A DNA stretch of 64,000 nucleotides. Origin: Erpobdella octoculata. Its lineage: Eukaryota; Annelida; Clitellata; Hirudinida; Erpobdellidae. Each line of letters starts with the position of its first letter. Positions within the stretch are counted from its first letter, which is position 1. The translations under genes were made by a program, and so were the position numbers. Of the stretch, positions 37,985-51,297 are shown one piece after another. The stretch is from the NCBI GenBank assembly GCA_963978895.1, contig OZ022241.1, forward strand, positions 6,652,995 through 6,716,994. Direction: 5' to 3'. The notes under the pieces were generated by a model that saw only the letters and a program-made list of their open reading frames with translations, was not told the DNA's origin and made no database searches.

Positions 37985-39403
37985 AAGAACATGTCCTGAC
38001 TGACTGACTGACTGACTGACTGACTGAGACTGACTGACTGACTGATAATCAACGCCGAGCTCAAACGCCTCATCCTAGGAACGTGAAATTTGGAACTTAT
38101 ATTACTTTTATTGCGTAAGTATCCACTAAGAAAGGATTTTTTAAATTTTGCTCCTGAGGGGAAGAAACTGGAAATAAACTTTTTTCTAAAACAATGTATA
38201 TCTCGAAAACCAAAAATGAGGAGATTTTGAAATTTGGTATATGGATTTTTCTTGAAAAATAAAAAGATACGTGTTTCACCATTTTTGGAAAATTCGGTTT
38301 CCCGGACCTCAAATGTGGGTTGGAAAATCGGGTTATTTGGTTTTTAAAGTAGCTGCTACTCAAAAACTGTGAATGCTGCAGGAGTAAAAATTAGTATTTA
38401 GTTTCTACTCCAAAAATAATGAAATACGTGTTTTAGAATTTTTTGAAAATTTGGATTCCAGGACTTCAAATGTGGGGTGGAAAATAGGGTTATTTGTTTT
38501 TTAAAGTAACTGCTACTCAAAAACTGTAAATGCAACAAAAGTAAAAATCATTATTTAGTTTCTAATCTAAAAATAATGATATACGTGTTTTACCATTTTT
38601 TACAAATTTGGTTTCCAGGACTTTAAATGTGGGGTGGAAAATAGGATTACTTGGTTTTTAAAGTAACTGCTACTCAAAAACTGTGAATGCTACAGATGTA
38701 AAAATTAGTATTTAGTATTTTTTTTTATTGAGATTTAGCATACGCCTTATCAAGACAAGTCTTGCTCAAGGCGAGAGAGGGAGGGTACTTGCAAAGGCAG
38801 CCATTTATAGACGCCTACCCCTTTAACAAATGCGAGTGAACTCCTTGCTTAAGGGAGTTACGCTGGTGACGTCGGCGAGGTTTGAACTGCCGACCTAACG
38901 ATCGACAGGCGAACGCTATACCGCTCTGCCACCAGCGCCTCAAAAAATAACAATATAAGTGTTTCACCATTTTTTTAAACTTTGGTTTCCATGACTTCAA
39001 ATGTGGGGTCAAAATAAGGGTTATTTGATTTTAAAATAACTGCTACTCAACAACTGCAAGCATTACAGATGCCGGTTAAAATTAGCTGAGTCCAGTTTAT
39101 CACCGGTCGGGCCAAGCCGTAATTTGAGGGTCTTCAGAAGGGCCGGGCCAAACCTGAAGTCAAGGTGGGACGGGCCAAAGTTTTTCATCAAGGATATAGA
39201 ACTTCTAGGCCTGTAAAAACGGGCCGGGCCCATATTAGACGGGTCGTGCCGGGCCAGGAATTTCGGTTTTTGAAACGGGCTGGGCCAAATTGTCGACGGG
39301 CCGAGCCGAGACCTAATAAATTGATCCGTGCAGTACTCTACTATGTATGCAGGGTTCAAATTCTCTAATTTCATGCGAGCGAAGCCGCTCCGGGCACTAC
39401 TAG
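37985..39403 (+). mobile_element. Non-autonomous Helitron, family A, copy 4
   Basis: The 5' end is truncated at AGAACATGTCCTGACTGACT; the 3' end is CTAG at 39400-39403, then TACATACA. It is more diverged than copy 5 and interrupted by a SINE at 38717-38941. Confidence 0.8.
38717..38941 (-). mobile_element. tRNA-derived SINE, best copy (inside Helitron A4)
   Basis: Minus strand: GAGGCGCTGGTGGCAGAGCG (A box), then GTCGGCAGTTCAAACCTC (B box, one mismatch from GGTTCGAANCC). A body with AAGCAAGGAGTTCACTCGC and TATAAATGGCTGCCTTTGCA follows, ending GAGCAAGACTTGTCTTG...CTAAATCTCAAT and an A-tail. It interrupts a core repeat of the Helitron, so it is younger than that copy. Confidence 0.85.
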
Positions 39404-39619
39404 TACATACATACATACATACATACATACATACATACATACATACATACATACATACATACATACATACATACATACATACATACATACATACATACAT
39501 ACATACATACATACATACATACATACATACATACATACATACATACATACATACATACATACATACATACATACATACATACATACATACATACATACAT
39601 ACATACATACATACATACA
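39404..39619. repeat. (TACA)n microsatellite between Helitrons A4 and A5
   Basis: About 54 perfect units. Both bordering Helitrons meet it at an A^T position. Confidence 0.95.
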
Positions 39620-41240
39620 TCTATATATATAAAAGAACATGTCCTGACTGACTGACTGACTGACTGACTGACTGACTGACTGACTGACTGACTGACAGAT
39701 GACTGACTGATAATCAACGCCGAGCTCAAACGCCTCATCCTAGGAACGTGAAATTTGGAACTTATATTACTTTTATAGCGTAAACATCCGCTAAGAAAGG
39801 ATTTTTGAAAATTTTGCTCCTGAGGGGAAAAAACTGGAAAACAAACTTTTTTCTAAAACAATGTATATCTCGAAAACCAAAAATGAGGAGATTTTGAAAT
39901 TTGGTATATAGATTCTTTTTGAAAAATAAAAAGATACGTGTTTCACCATTTTTTGAAAATTCGGTTTCCCGGACCTCAAATGTGGGTTGGAAAATTGGGT
40001 TATTTGGTTTTTAAAGTAGCTTCTACTCAAAAACTGTTACTGCTACAGGAGTAAAAATTAGTATTTAGTTTCTACTCCAAAAATAATGAAACACGTGTTT
40101 TAGCATTTTTTGAAAGTTTGGTTTCCAGGACTTCAAATGTGGGGTGGAAAATAGGGCTTCTATAGTAACTATAGTCTTTTATAGTAACTGCTACTCAAAA
40201 ACAGTAAATACCACAGATGTAAAAATTATTATTTAGTTTCTTTTCTAAAAATAAAGATATACGTGCTTCACCATTTTTTACAAATTTGGTTTCCCGGACC
40301 TCAAATGTGGGTTGGAAAATTGGGTTATTTGGTTTTTAAAGTAGCTTCTACTCAAAAACTGTTAATGTTACAAAAGTAAAAATTAGTATTTAGTTTCTAC
40401 TCTAAAAATAATGATAAACGGGTTTCACAATTTATTGAAAATTTGGTTTCCAGGACTTCAAATGTGGGGTGGAAAATAGGGTTATTTGGTTTTTAAAGTA
40501 ACTGCTACTCAACAACTGTAATTGCCACAGATGTAAAAATTAATACTTAGTGTCTACTCAAAAAAAAGATATACGTGTTTCATCATTTTTTGGGTTATTT
40601 GGTTTTTAAAGTAGCTGCTACTCAAAAACTGTTAATGCTACAGAAGTAAAAATTAGTATTTAGTTTCTACTCCAAAAATAATGAAATACGTGTTTTAGCA
40701 TTTTTTGAAAATTTGGTTTCCAGGACCTCAAATGTGGGGTGGAAATAAGGGTTATTTGATTTCAAAGGAACTGCTACTCACAAACTGTAAGTGCTACAAA
40801 TGTAAAAATTAGTATTTTGAAGTTTTGTGCCGGTTAAAAGTAGCTAAGTCCAGTTTATCATCGGCCGGGCCAAGCCGTTATTCTAGAGTCTTCACACGGG
40901 CCAGGCCAAACCTTAAATCAAAGTGGGACGGGCCGAGGCTTTTCACAAAGTATATAGATATTTTAGTGATTTTAGGGTCTTCAGTTTGGCCGGGCCAAAC
41001 CTGAGATCAAGGTGGGACGGGCCGAAGTTTTTCATTAAGTATATAGAACTTCTAGGCCTGTAAAAATGGGCCGGGCTTAATTCAGACGGGCTGTGCCGGG
41101 CCAGGAGTTTGGGTTTTTAAAACGGGCTGGGCTAATTTGTCGACGGGCCGAGCCGAGACCTAAAAAAATGATCTCTACTATGGATGCACGGTTCAAACAC
41201 TCTAATTTCATGCGAGCGAAGCCGCTACGGGCACTGCTAG
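39620..41240 (+). mobile_element. Non-autonomous Helitron, family A, copy 5
   Basis: TC at 39620-39621, CTAG at 41237-41240, flanked by A (39619) and T (41241) inside a TACA array. Complete: CTGA-repeat 5' end, about 160-bp core repeats, GGCCGGGCC block, hairpin AGCG-AAGC-CGCT and a 10-nt spacer before CTAG. Confidence 0.88.
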
Positions 41241-41441
41241 TACATACATACATACATACATACATACATACATACATACATACATACATACATACATACA
41301 TACATACATACATACATACATACATACATACATACATACATACATACATACATACATACATACATACATACATACATTCATACATTCATACATACATACA
41401 TACATACATACATACATACATACATACATACATACATACAG
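41241..41441. repeat. (TACA)n microsatellite, right of Helitron A5
   Basis: About 50 TACA units with two ATTC interruptions near 41376-41390; a continuation of the array at 39404-39619. Confidence 0.95.
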
Positions 41442-41619
41442 TATGATATGTAGATATTTAACAATTAAATTAAAAACGAATTTTTAAAACCAATGCTCTT
41501 ATATGTAATTAAAACACAAATTTTGCAATCAATTTTTTCTTATATTACTTTTTTATTTTATGTTAAAGTCGAAATATCTTAGCTATATCGAAATAACGAA
41601 ATTAATTAAAATTATCTAA

Positions 41620-42055
41620 ATTAATTGACTTATTGTAAAACTAATAATTGAATATTGCATTGTCTTCTATCTTGAGCATGTATGCAAAATTTGAAAAAAT
41701 CTATCATCAGTCAGTGACTCAAAAATTGATTGCAAGATTTGAAACAGACAGAGAAACAAACAGACAGACAGAGAAACAGAGACGACGAGTTAATAAAAGC
41801 ATTTTTGTGGTCAAGAAAACCCTCAAGAAAACCCTCAAGAAAACCCTCGATAAAATCCTCAAGAAAATTAACTAAATTAATTGACTTATTGTAAAACTAA
41901 TAATTGAATATTGCATTGTCTTCTATCTTGAGCATGTATGCAAAATTTGAAAAAAATCTATCATCAGGAAGTGACTCAAAAATTGATTGCAAGATTTGAA
42001 ACAGACAGAGAAACAGACAGACAGAGAAACAGAGCCGACAAGTTAATAAAAGCAT
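41620..42055. repeat. Tandem duplication, unit about 256 bp
   Basis: TTAATTGACTTATTGTAAAA starts a unit near 41621 and again near 41877. Both units carry CTTCTATCTTGAGCATGTAT and ACAGACAGAGAAACAG. The first ends with a 13-bp sub-repeat, CTCAAGAAAACCC, four times. Confidence 0.8.
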
Positions 42056-42860
42056 TGGTAAAAAACAAATCAAATACAATTAATTAGAATACTAATTAAC
42101 ATTATAACTTAACTAAACAGAGTTAAAAAATATTACTTTAAACCTTTTTAAAACCACAGTTGTCTTCTGCACTAAACAAAAAAAAATTCTCTACCGACAT
42201 ACTAGGAGTTAACTGTAAAATTCTATAACTAATAACCTGGGTCGCATTTCGGAATATAAAACAATGGCACACGCGTTAAGAATTATAGAAATTTATTGTT
42301 AGCTCTTAGTATATATGTTAACAAATTTTATATATCCAGAGATTTATTTTTGTTTTTTTAATGCAGAAAATTACTTTAAAAAGTTTGTTTAACTATGATT
42401 ATTTCATATTGATTCGAAAGTTACATGTCATTTCCACTTCCACATAATTCACATATTAAATATTTTGAAAACTGTAGTCAATTTTTATCTATTTTGTAAA
42501 ATTATTATTATCAAATAATAACTTACAAGAAATTAGAAACTGCCAAACTACCAAATTTAATGGATTAGTAAAAAACGAATTGAATTCTGTTAAAAAAATC
42601 ACGAGAGATACATTTTATGTGTTAATGTAGATATTGTTTTCAAAAAAATAACAACTATTGTTATTTTTATAAAAAAAATCAATGAAGTTCGTCAATGAAC
42701 TGGTTCAAGAAATTGAATTGCAACAATATAGTAGGGTTTTTGAGGAACAGATTGAACTCTTTTCTATGTGGATCAAAAATTGGAGTTCAATATATATCAA
42801 TCTAGGTTCAAACAGCCTTACTACAATTTTTAAAACAGAAAGTCATTGTTGATAAAATAG
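42056..42860. other. Upstream region of Gly/Ser-rich gene 4; AT-rich
   Basis: No ORF, RNA or transposon recognised. Confidence 0.4.
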
Positions 42861-42867
42861 TATAAAA
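42861..42867 (+). promoter_or_regulatory. TATA box of Gly/Ser-rich gene 4
   Basis: TATAAAA in the context AATAGTATAAAACAAAGCTG, 81 bp upstream of the ATG. Confidence 0.8.
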
Positions 42868-42941
42868 CAAAGCTGAAACTTAGTAACAACACTTGCTTCC
42901 AGTTACTTAATTTGATTGCTAAAAACTTTGAAGCTGAGAAA

Positions 42942-43410
42942 ATGAAGATTGTTTTTGCCGGCGTTTTGTTCTTAGTTGTCATGAACGTCTGTTTCGGTAT
43001 GTGATTCTGAATAATGAGTTATATAAATTTTTATTGTTAAATTATAATTTAAATTTTTTTTTAAATAATTCAAATATGACTAGATTACCTCAAAGTTTTT
43101 GCAAAATAATTTAAATTATTTAATTGTCTAATTAATATTTATACATTTAATTTAATTTATTAGAATAAAGTTAAAACTAGTCTACAATTAAAACTATTTA
43201 GAAATTCATTTTAAAAACATATTGACGTTTTATAAAAATAAAATCGGTTTTAAAGGATTTCCATCTGGATCAGGAGAGTCTGGATCAGGTTCCGGTGGAT
43301 CAGGTTCTGGTGAATCATACTTTGGTTCAGGGTCAGGTGGAAGATACTTTAGATCAGGTAATTTTGAATGGTCCGGTAGAGGTGACGAACATCAGGGATC
43401 TGGTAAATAA
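42942..43410 (+). CDS. Secreted Gly/Ser-rich short protein 4 (69 aa), first of three terminal exons
   Basis: Exons 42942-42996 and 43256-43410 join through a phase-1 intron. Signal peptide MKIVFAGVLFLVVMNVCF; the mature part is Gly/Ser-rich (FPSGSGESGSGSGGSGSG) followed by YFGSGSGGRYFRSG, NFEWSGRGDEHQGSGK. It has more charge and aromatic residues than genes 3 and 5 and no long repeat array. The splice acceptor (TTTTAAAG|GA) has a poor pyrimidine tract. The terminal exon with its 3'UTR is repeated twice downstream at exactly 323-bp intervals. The first AATAAA follows the last copy (about 44207), so all copies may lie in one transcript. Confidence 0.72.
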
Positions 43411-43578
43411 TCCGGTCATGAAAATAATGTTTGCATAACCTAGAATGTGACAAGTTTTTACTTGACACACTGAAAATAATGCTGATTTGACAGTTGACGT
43501 TAATTTAAACAAAAAATTTATTTTTATGTTCAAGTTTCAAGTTGCTAAAATGTTCACTAAAAAAAATTTAAATTAAAG

Positions 43579-43733
43579 TAATTCCATACGGATCCGGAGA
43601 GTCTGGCTCAGGTTCCAGTGGATCAGGTTCTGGTGAATCATACTTTGGTTCAGGGTCAGGTGGAAGATACTTTAGATCAGGTAATTTTGAATGGTCCGGT
43701 AGAGGTGACGAACATCAGGGATCTGGTAAATAA
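43579..43733 (+). CDS. Duplicate terminal exon 2 of Gly/Ser-rich gene 4
   Basis: 155 bp, same length and frame as 43256-43410, starting after AAATTAAAG|TA. Spliced from exon 1 it would give a 69-residue product starting VIPYGSGESGSGSS. Could be an alternative last exon or simply 3'UTR of copy 1. Confidence 0.5.
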
Positions 43734-43901
43734 TCCGGTCATGAAAAGAATGTTTGCATAACCTAGAATGTGACAAGTTTTTACTTGACACACTGAAAAT
43801 AATGCTGATTTGACAGTTGACGTTAATTTAAACAAAAAATTTATTTTTATGTTCAAGTTTCAAGTTGCTAAAATTTTCACTAAAAAATTTTTAAATTAAA
43901 G

Positions 43902-44023
43902 TATTTCCATCCGGATCAGGAGAGTCTGGATCAGGTTCCAGTGGATCAGGTTCTGGTGAATCATATTCTGGATCAAGTGGATCAGGGTCTGGTGAAGGAC
44001 ACTTTGGTTCAGGGATCTGGTAA
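43902..44023 (+). CDS. Duplicate terminal exon 3 of Gly/Ser-rich gene 4
   Basis: 122 bp, in frame from the same AAATTAAAG acceptor. Spliced from exon 1 it gives 58 residues ending GEGHFGSGIW. The aromatic/charged C-terminus of copies 1 and 2 is lost through an internal rearrangement. AATAAA follows near 44207. Confidence 0.5.
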
Positions 44024-44324
44024 ATAATCCGGTCATGAAAAGAATGTTTGCATATCCTAGAGTGTGACAAGTTTTTACTTGACACACTGAAAATAATGCT
44101 GATTTGACAGTTGACGTTAATTTAAACAAAAAATTTATTTTTATGTTCAAGAAACAATTCAAGTTGCTAAAATGTTCACTAAAAAATTTTAAATTAAAGT
44201 AATTCAATAAATAAATTAAAATGTGTTTGTTATTTAGAAAAATAAAATTTAAACTTGTTGATGTTTTGTTTTAACAGGATTAACAAACAAAAATCTAGAA
44301 AAATAATTGTCAGAAAGTTTATTA

Positions 44325-44525
44325 TAAACAAGTAAAAGAAAAAACGAGTTTTTCAACACAAACATTTTTTTTAATTGAATTATGTATTGTCATCCAATAT
44401 AAAGCTATGCTGAAAGTTTCAGCTTCCTAGCTAGTCAAAAAGCTGGTTAAATTTTACTTGCAAGATTTGGTACAAAAAAAGACACACACACAAACAAAGA
44501 TTGTAACCTAAATAAAAGTTTGTAA
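44325..44525 (+). repeat. Interspersed repeat, family C
   Basis: CAAGTAAAAGAAAAAACGAG, TGTATTGTCATCCAATATAA and TTACTTGCAAGATTTGGTAC, as in the copies at 52010 and, reversed, at 7215 and 55375. Confidence 0.7.
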
Positions 44526-44610
44526 AAAATGAAAAATATTTATTTCAATTTTTTAAAACAGATTTTTCCAAATGCCGTTTATTGTTACTAAAACCCAACC
44601 AAGGGTTTGC

Positions 44611-44676
44611 TAGGTTAGCCGAGTTGGTAGAGTGTTATCCTTGAATGTGAAAGCTTCACGGTTCGACTGGTACTTA
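44611..44676 (+). mobile_element. tRNA-like SINE head or tRNA pseudogene
   Basis: A-box-like TTAGCCGAGTTGGTAGAG and B-box-like ACGGTTCGACTGG about 40 bp apart. No acceptor stem closure, so not a tRNA gene. It runs directly into the foldback element at 44690. Confidence 0.55.
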
Positions 44677-44689
44677 CTGCCGGTGTCGC

Positions 44690-45383
44690 CCCGATTTGCC
44701 AAAGGCCGAATTGCCGAATGCTCCAATTTGTCATTTTGGACCGAATAGCCGAACGTTGATTTTGATAGGAGGCCAAACTGCCGAACGCTGATTTTGATTA
44801 AAGGCCGAATTGCCGAACGCTGATTTTGACAAAAGGCCGAATTGCCGAATTCAAATGTTACGTAATATATCTGTGCAATAAAATCAGTTTAAATAACCGA
44901 GTTCTATTAACTTGATTCGGCTCATGGAATTCTAGATATAACATGTTATAATCTAGAAATCCATGATTCGGGTGTATAGTGGCATGGACTTCTTAATATA
45001 ATATAGGTCTTATATGAAGAAGTCCATGCAAGGATGTCTTGATATAACAACTGGATGCACAAACTACAAAAGCATCAGTAGTTATATCATATTTCAAAAA
45101 ATCTTGATGTAACTATGACGTAATTGGCTAAATTGTGTTGGCCTACTAGAGTAGGCTGTGGATCCAGTTGTTATATCAAGATATCCTTGGTCCATGATAG
45201 TGGTGTTCTATCTGATTATAGTAAAGACTGTGGACACTCGATTATGTAACTTGAATTTATTACTATGCGATATTACGCAACCTCAGAGTTCGGCAATTCA
45301 GCTTTTCTTTGAAATCCGAGTTTGGCAATTCGGCCTAAATTGGCTTTGGCAAATCGGCCTTTGGCAATTCCGCCCCCAACCCT
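44690..45383. mobile_element. Foldback-type element with GGCCGAATTGCCGAA ends
   Basis: The left end (CCCCGATTTGCCAAAGGCCG then four GCCGAATTGCCGAACG-type units) is mirrored by the right end (TTCGGCAATTC...TTTGGCAATTCCGCCCC). Inside are three nested hairpins: 44935-44975 (CATGGAATTCTAGATATAAC mirrored), 44984-45030 (ATGGACTTCTT/AAGAAGTCCAT) and a pair at 45032-45060 with 45158-45186. No transposase. A related scrap lies at 51683-51712. Confidence 0.75.
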
Positions 45384-46962
45384 AACTGCCTAGTAGCCCA
45401 TGTCAACGGAAAACTTAGCGGGTAAAATCGTTCTCTACGTGGGGCATTTAAAAGAACATCGTCTTTGAACAACTCTGAAAAAGACACCATGTAAATTATC
45501 AAACATTTACATTTACATTACAAAACGAAAATCTAAAATTCTTTTTAAGATTGAACAACGCTCATAAATATACAATCAGCGAGGATTGAAAAAAAATACC
45601 ATCTTTATTACAAGACGATAATTTTTTTTACAAATAGAAGATGAAACAAAAAAAAGTTCAAAAACGTTTATTTAAAATTGCTCCGAATTTTTGACAAAAC
45701 TTAAGAGCCACTTAATTAAAAGAGATAATGTTGGAAAATAACGTGGTTTCTGTGTGTACGTGTGTGTGTGTGTGATTTTACAGTTTGAACAAGAGTAAAC
45801 TCTAATAGAGTTGGCAATCGTGACATAATTTTGCAATCTAACTCAGTTGATTCTTACGAAATACAATTAAAAATGAACAAACTAAAATATTCAACCAAAT
45901 TTTTATGTAAATTTTATCTTTTTTATTTTCACTCACTGAAAATATAATAGGACACGGTCCGGAAACAACTTTAGTCCACCTATATTGTCTGTGATTACAA
46001 TTGATCAAAATCACTTCAAATTATTTATTATCTTTTTCATTAAAATAATCTCTTAAAATAATAAAAATAAATAAAAATAAAGTAGCCATTTCAGGTTTCT
46101 ACAGTTCTATTTTTCTTCTAGAGTTCATCAAAACATTCGGTAAGCACCCAACCAGTTCCATAAAAAAACTAAATTGTTTGTCATAGCAGGTTTATCTTCT
46201 TGCTAATGAGAATTTTAAGTGCAATCGATTTGAATCAATTGTGACTTGTGCCAACAAGGATTGAACTGAACACAAATGTTATAGCTTGACGTTATTTTAT
46301 TAGTCGCGCTCTCGATGAAATGGGTGTGAAATGCCGCTCGCAATTTTGTGTTTTTGACCATGTACCGTAAAACGGGGAGCTTTGGTCAATTAACACATAA
46401 ATCAACCTATATTTCAAAGTACATTTATAATTTTTTGAACAACTATTTTAATAAGATGTGCATAGTAGTGATGTATGACGTGACCAAGCGAAAATTTAAA
46501 AAAAAATTATTTATAAAAACTTTATTTGAACATCTTTAGTATTTCTACATCGAGTGTATTTGAAATTAAGGTTTGTGTTAAAAACTCTTTTTTTCCTTTA
46601 CTTGTTATACTATGTATGATTTACACTTTCTACAGAATTACTTTAGTTTGTTTTGCACCGAGTGCCCAAACAAATCGAGCAAAATTTTAATTGACACTTC
46701 AGTTAAATTTACATTGTAAACTACAGTATAAAAACATTTGAATGAAAATTATTATGATTCTGTGCCCTATTTATTTTCTATTCATTCACGAAAATGACAA
46801 ATGAGTTTTAAGACATTTGTAAAAGGAGAACAAGAGCACAAAACAACATTCTAGCCTGGATCGATTTGTCAATAACAATCGTAATGTTATAGTTCAGAAA
46901 CTGAATACAGTCTCCTTACAGATATTTCTTTTAAAGCTGATACAACTGCAACAATCAAACTA
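45384..46962. other. Intergenic, AT-rich; no gene seen
   Basis: Contains a short GT run near 45760 and a fragment of repeat family C near 46590 (CTTTACTTGTTATA). TATAAAA at 46726 and a short signal-like frame at 46742 do not follow the spacing of the Gly/Ser-rich family. Confidence 0.4.
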
Positions 46963-47942
46963 ATGGTTCTAAGACAATTTGTCGCAGGACAACTCGTCGC
47001 GGAAAAATGGAAAATTCGCCGCGGACAATTCGTCGTAAAAACGGACAATTTGTCGCAGCACAATTTGTCGCTAACCAAACCTGAACAAATTGCGCTTGAA
47101 GCCAATAAACTGGGATGTGCTCTTTTTTACTATAATATCTGGGACTGTTACCAAGCTGTCCGTGAAGACATTCTTTGTACTAACAATGAAGTTGAAAGAT
47201 GACACAATGCATTTGCACGGGCGGTTCAAATTGCACGTCCAACACAATCGAGGTTAGTAGTGAAATTACAAAAAGAACAAAACATCAACTAAATGAAAGC
47301 TGAGCGTATGCTCGCAGGTGAAAGTCTTCCTCTGAGAAAAAAGAAACATCGAAATTGGCATTGTTGATTGCGTACTGTTGGGATAGATTATAAAAACTAT
47401 TCATCAATTAATTATTTGCGGGGATGCAGATTAATAAATTAATTTTTGTTAAAAGGTGTTTGTGTTAAATTACTATCTTTTTATATAATAGGCAGATTTA
47501 ATATTAAAACATTCTAATCAATCAACACTTAATAATAATTAAAGGGCCATTAATTATTACGTACGCACCGAGGCAAAAAGAGTGTGTCACAAATAAATGG
47601 TGCAGAGACAGGTGGGCCAAATATATCATAAAGATTTTGAGCCTTTCTTGGAATTATTATTTTTGGTATTATTTTGAAGAACAAACAATACATAATAAAT
47701 ATAGTAACTATTAATTAACAATTGCCCGTTTTCTGCAACGAATTGTATGCGACAACTTATCCGCGACGAATTGTCTTCGCCGAATAGTTTGTTTTTCTGC
47801 GACGAATTGTCCGCGCCGAATTGTCCAATTTTTTGCGACCAATTGTCCGCGCCGAGTTGTCTGTTTTTCTGCGACGAATTGTCCGCGACAAATTGTCCTG
47901 CGACGAATTGTCCGCGACGAACTGTCCGCGACAAATTGTCCG
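46963..47942 (+). mobile_element. Mutator-like (MULE) element with long repeat-rich inverted ends
   Basis: The left arm (46963-47075) consists of GGACAATTCGTCGC-type units. The right arm (47715-47942) is the inverse, GCGACGAATTGTCC, about ten times. Between them is a decayed MULE transposase C-terminus. The left arm is about half the length of the right. Confidence 0.8.
47080..47436 (+). pseudogene. MULE transposase C-terminal remnant
   Basis: One frame with about four stops reads LGCALFYYNIWDCYQAVRED, then ILCTNNEVER*HNAFARAVQI, MKAERMLAGESLPLRKKKHR, then DYKNYSSINYLRG. This matches the C-terminal W..Y.....R.NN..EGWH..F pattern of MULE/FLYWCH-associated transposases. The stop after NNEVER falls where W of GWH is expected (TGG to TGA). 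Confidence 0.72.
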
Positions 47943-48313
47943 GACACCAAAATAATACACAACTCAATCTTCAAGTTCTGGCCATTTCCAATATGCTTCT
48001 TTCACGATGAAAAGCAGAAAAAATTGAAATGATAACAGATAGCAGCACCGTTTTTGAAAATGTTCTCGAGGTCAAAAGTGGCTCAGTGGAGTCATCGTCA
48101 GTTTTCCAAGTGAATTGTCGATCGAGATTACGTTATGGTACGCTGTATTTTTTGAATGATCATGAACCTAGGATGATTGCTGAGTACTGTGGTTTGAAAA
48201 AAACATCATGGTCGTAAAGAGTGACCAATGGTTATTGCCTATTATTTTCACATGTTAACAAAAAACAGAATAATCTGTCAAATCTTGCGTATAAACCAAA
48301 AATTTGGTACGTA

Positions 48314-50174
<1,861 letters not shown>

Positions 50175-50496
50175 TATATATATAGATGACTTTAACGGTT
50201 GTTTATCAGGTAGTCTATTGTTGTCTATACCCAAATGTTGACCGAGGAATAACGTTTTTTATAGGACGATTTGCTTCTATATCGTATATAACTATAAACA
50301 AATGGCTTGATTTTCTCCCTGTAATTAACAAACAGCATGAATTATAACTAGAAAGTTTTCATATTGCTGAGCAATTCTTTAGCTATTCACGAAGGTATTT
50401 TTCAAAAAAAAATCCAAATAGCAAGAAACACCAAACTTTTTTTGATAACCAGAGGTTTTTCTATCGTTCTCTATGAGAAATTTAAAATTTATATAT

Positions 50497-51012
50497 TTAT
50501 ACAAAGGACTGTCTCTATGTTTGTCTGTATCTTTTTTATGCATTGCTACACCATTCATTCGATCATAATGCAATTTTCACACAACTATGAGATTTAATGG
50601 GAAAAAAACTACTGTAAAAAAATTGAACTCGGTCACAAAATGAGCGAAGCGAGAGCGAGTAGAAACGAATTAAAAAATGAGCGAAAATGGCAACGGGAAA
50701 GCAAAGCGGGAACAGAAAAGCAGCTGAGAGCGAATGAGCGAGCGAGAAAAGGAAAGCGAACAAAAAAGCAGGCAAAAGCGGAAAAGCGTCCAGGATCGGA
50801 AAAGCCACCGGGAGCGGGAAAGCGACCGGAAGCGGAAATGCGACTGGTCGCGAGAACGCGACCAGAATCGGGAAAGCGACCGAAAGCGGGAAAGCAACCG
50901 GGAACGGGCATGCAAGCGGGAACGGGAAAGCAAGCGGGAACGAGAAAGCGACCGGGAGCGGGAAAGCTACGGGGAAGGAAACGGAAGCAAGAAAGAGAAA
51001 CACTAGAAAAAT
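50497..51012 (+). mobile_element. Helitron family B, copy 6 (3'-truncated)
   Basis: The 5' part has TTCATTCGATCATAATGCAA, then TCGGTCACAAAATGAGCGAA, then the 18-bp minisatellite (about 50800-50970). It breaks off after CACTAGAAAAATTTCTAAAA, where the duplicated upstream region of gene 5 begins. Confidence 0.75.
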
Positions 51013-51216
51013 TTCTAAAATTATACAATAACAAGCCAATGAAAACTAATCAATAAGCTGCAGATAAAATTTTCATCGCAACAAAAGCGTAGGTTCTAAA
51101 AAATAAATAAAATTGTATTTCAAAGCAATCGAAAACTGTGGTTCAATATCTCAGCATACAAGTTCAAATAGCTAGATAACGATTTTTATAACAAAGAAAC
51201 TCTGTTTGCAAAATAG

Positions 51217-51223
51217 TATAAAA
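51217..51223 (+). promoter_or_regulatory. TATA box of Gly/Ser-rich gene 5
   Basis: TATAAAA in the context AATAGTATAAAACTAAGCTG, 81 bp upstream of the ATG; the flanks are paralogous to gene 3 from about 51020 on. Confidence 0.8.
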
Positions 51224-51297
51224 CTAAGCTGGATATTTGAAATACTAACTAAAATCCAGTAAAACATTTAATTGTTTGTAATTTTAAAGTTATAAAT

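Noticed and set aside
38880..38941. Functional tRNA gene
   Set aside because: A and B boxes are present, but the stems do not close and the sequence continues into a SINE body and A-tail.
46742..46803. Sixth signal-peptide exon (MKIIMILCPIYFLF)
   Set aside because: Stops after about 20 codons, has no donor site in phase, and the TATA box is only 15 bp away, unlike the 81-84 bp of the family.
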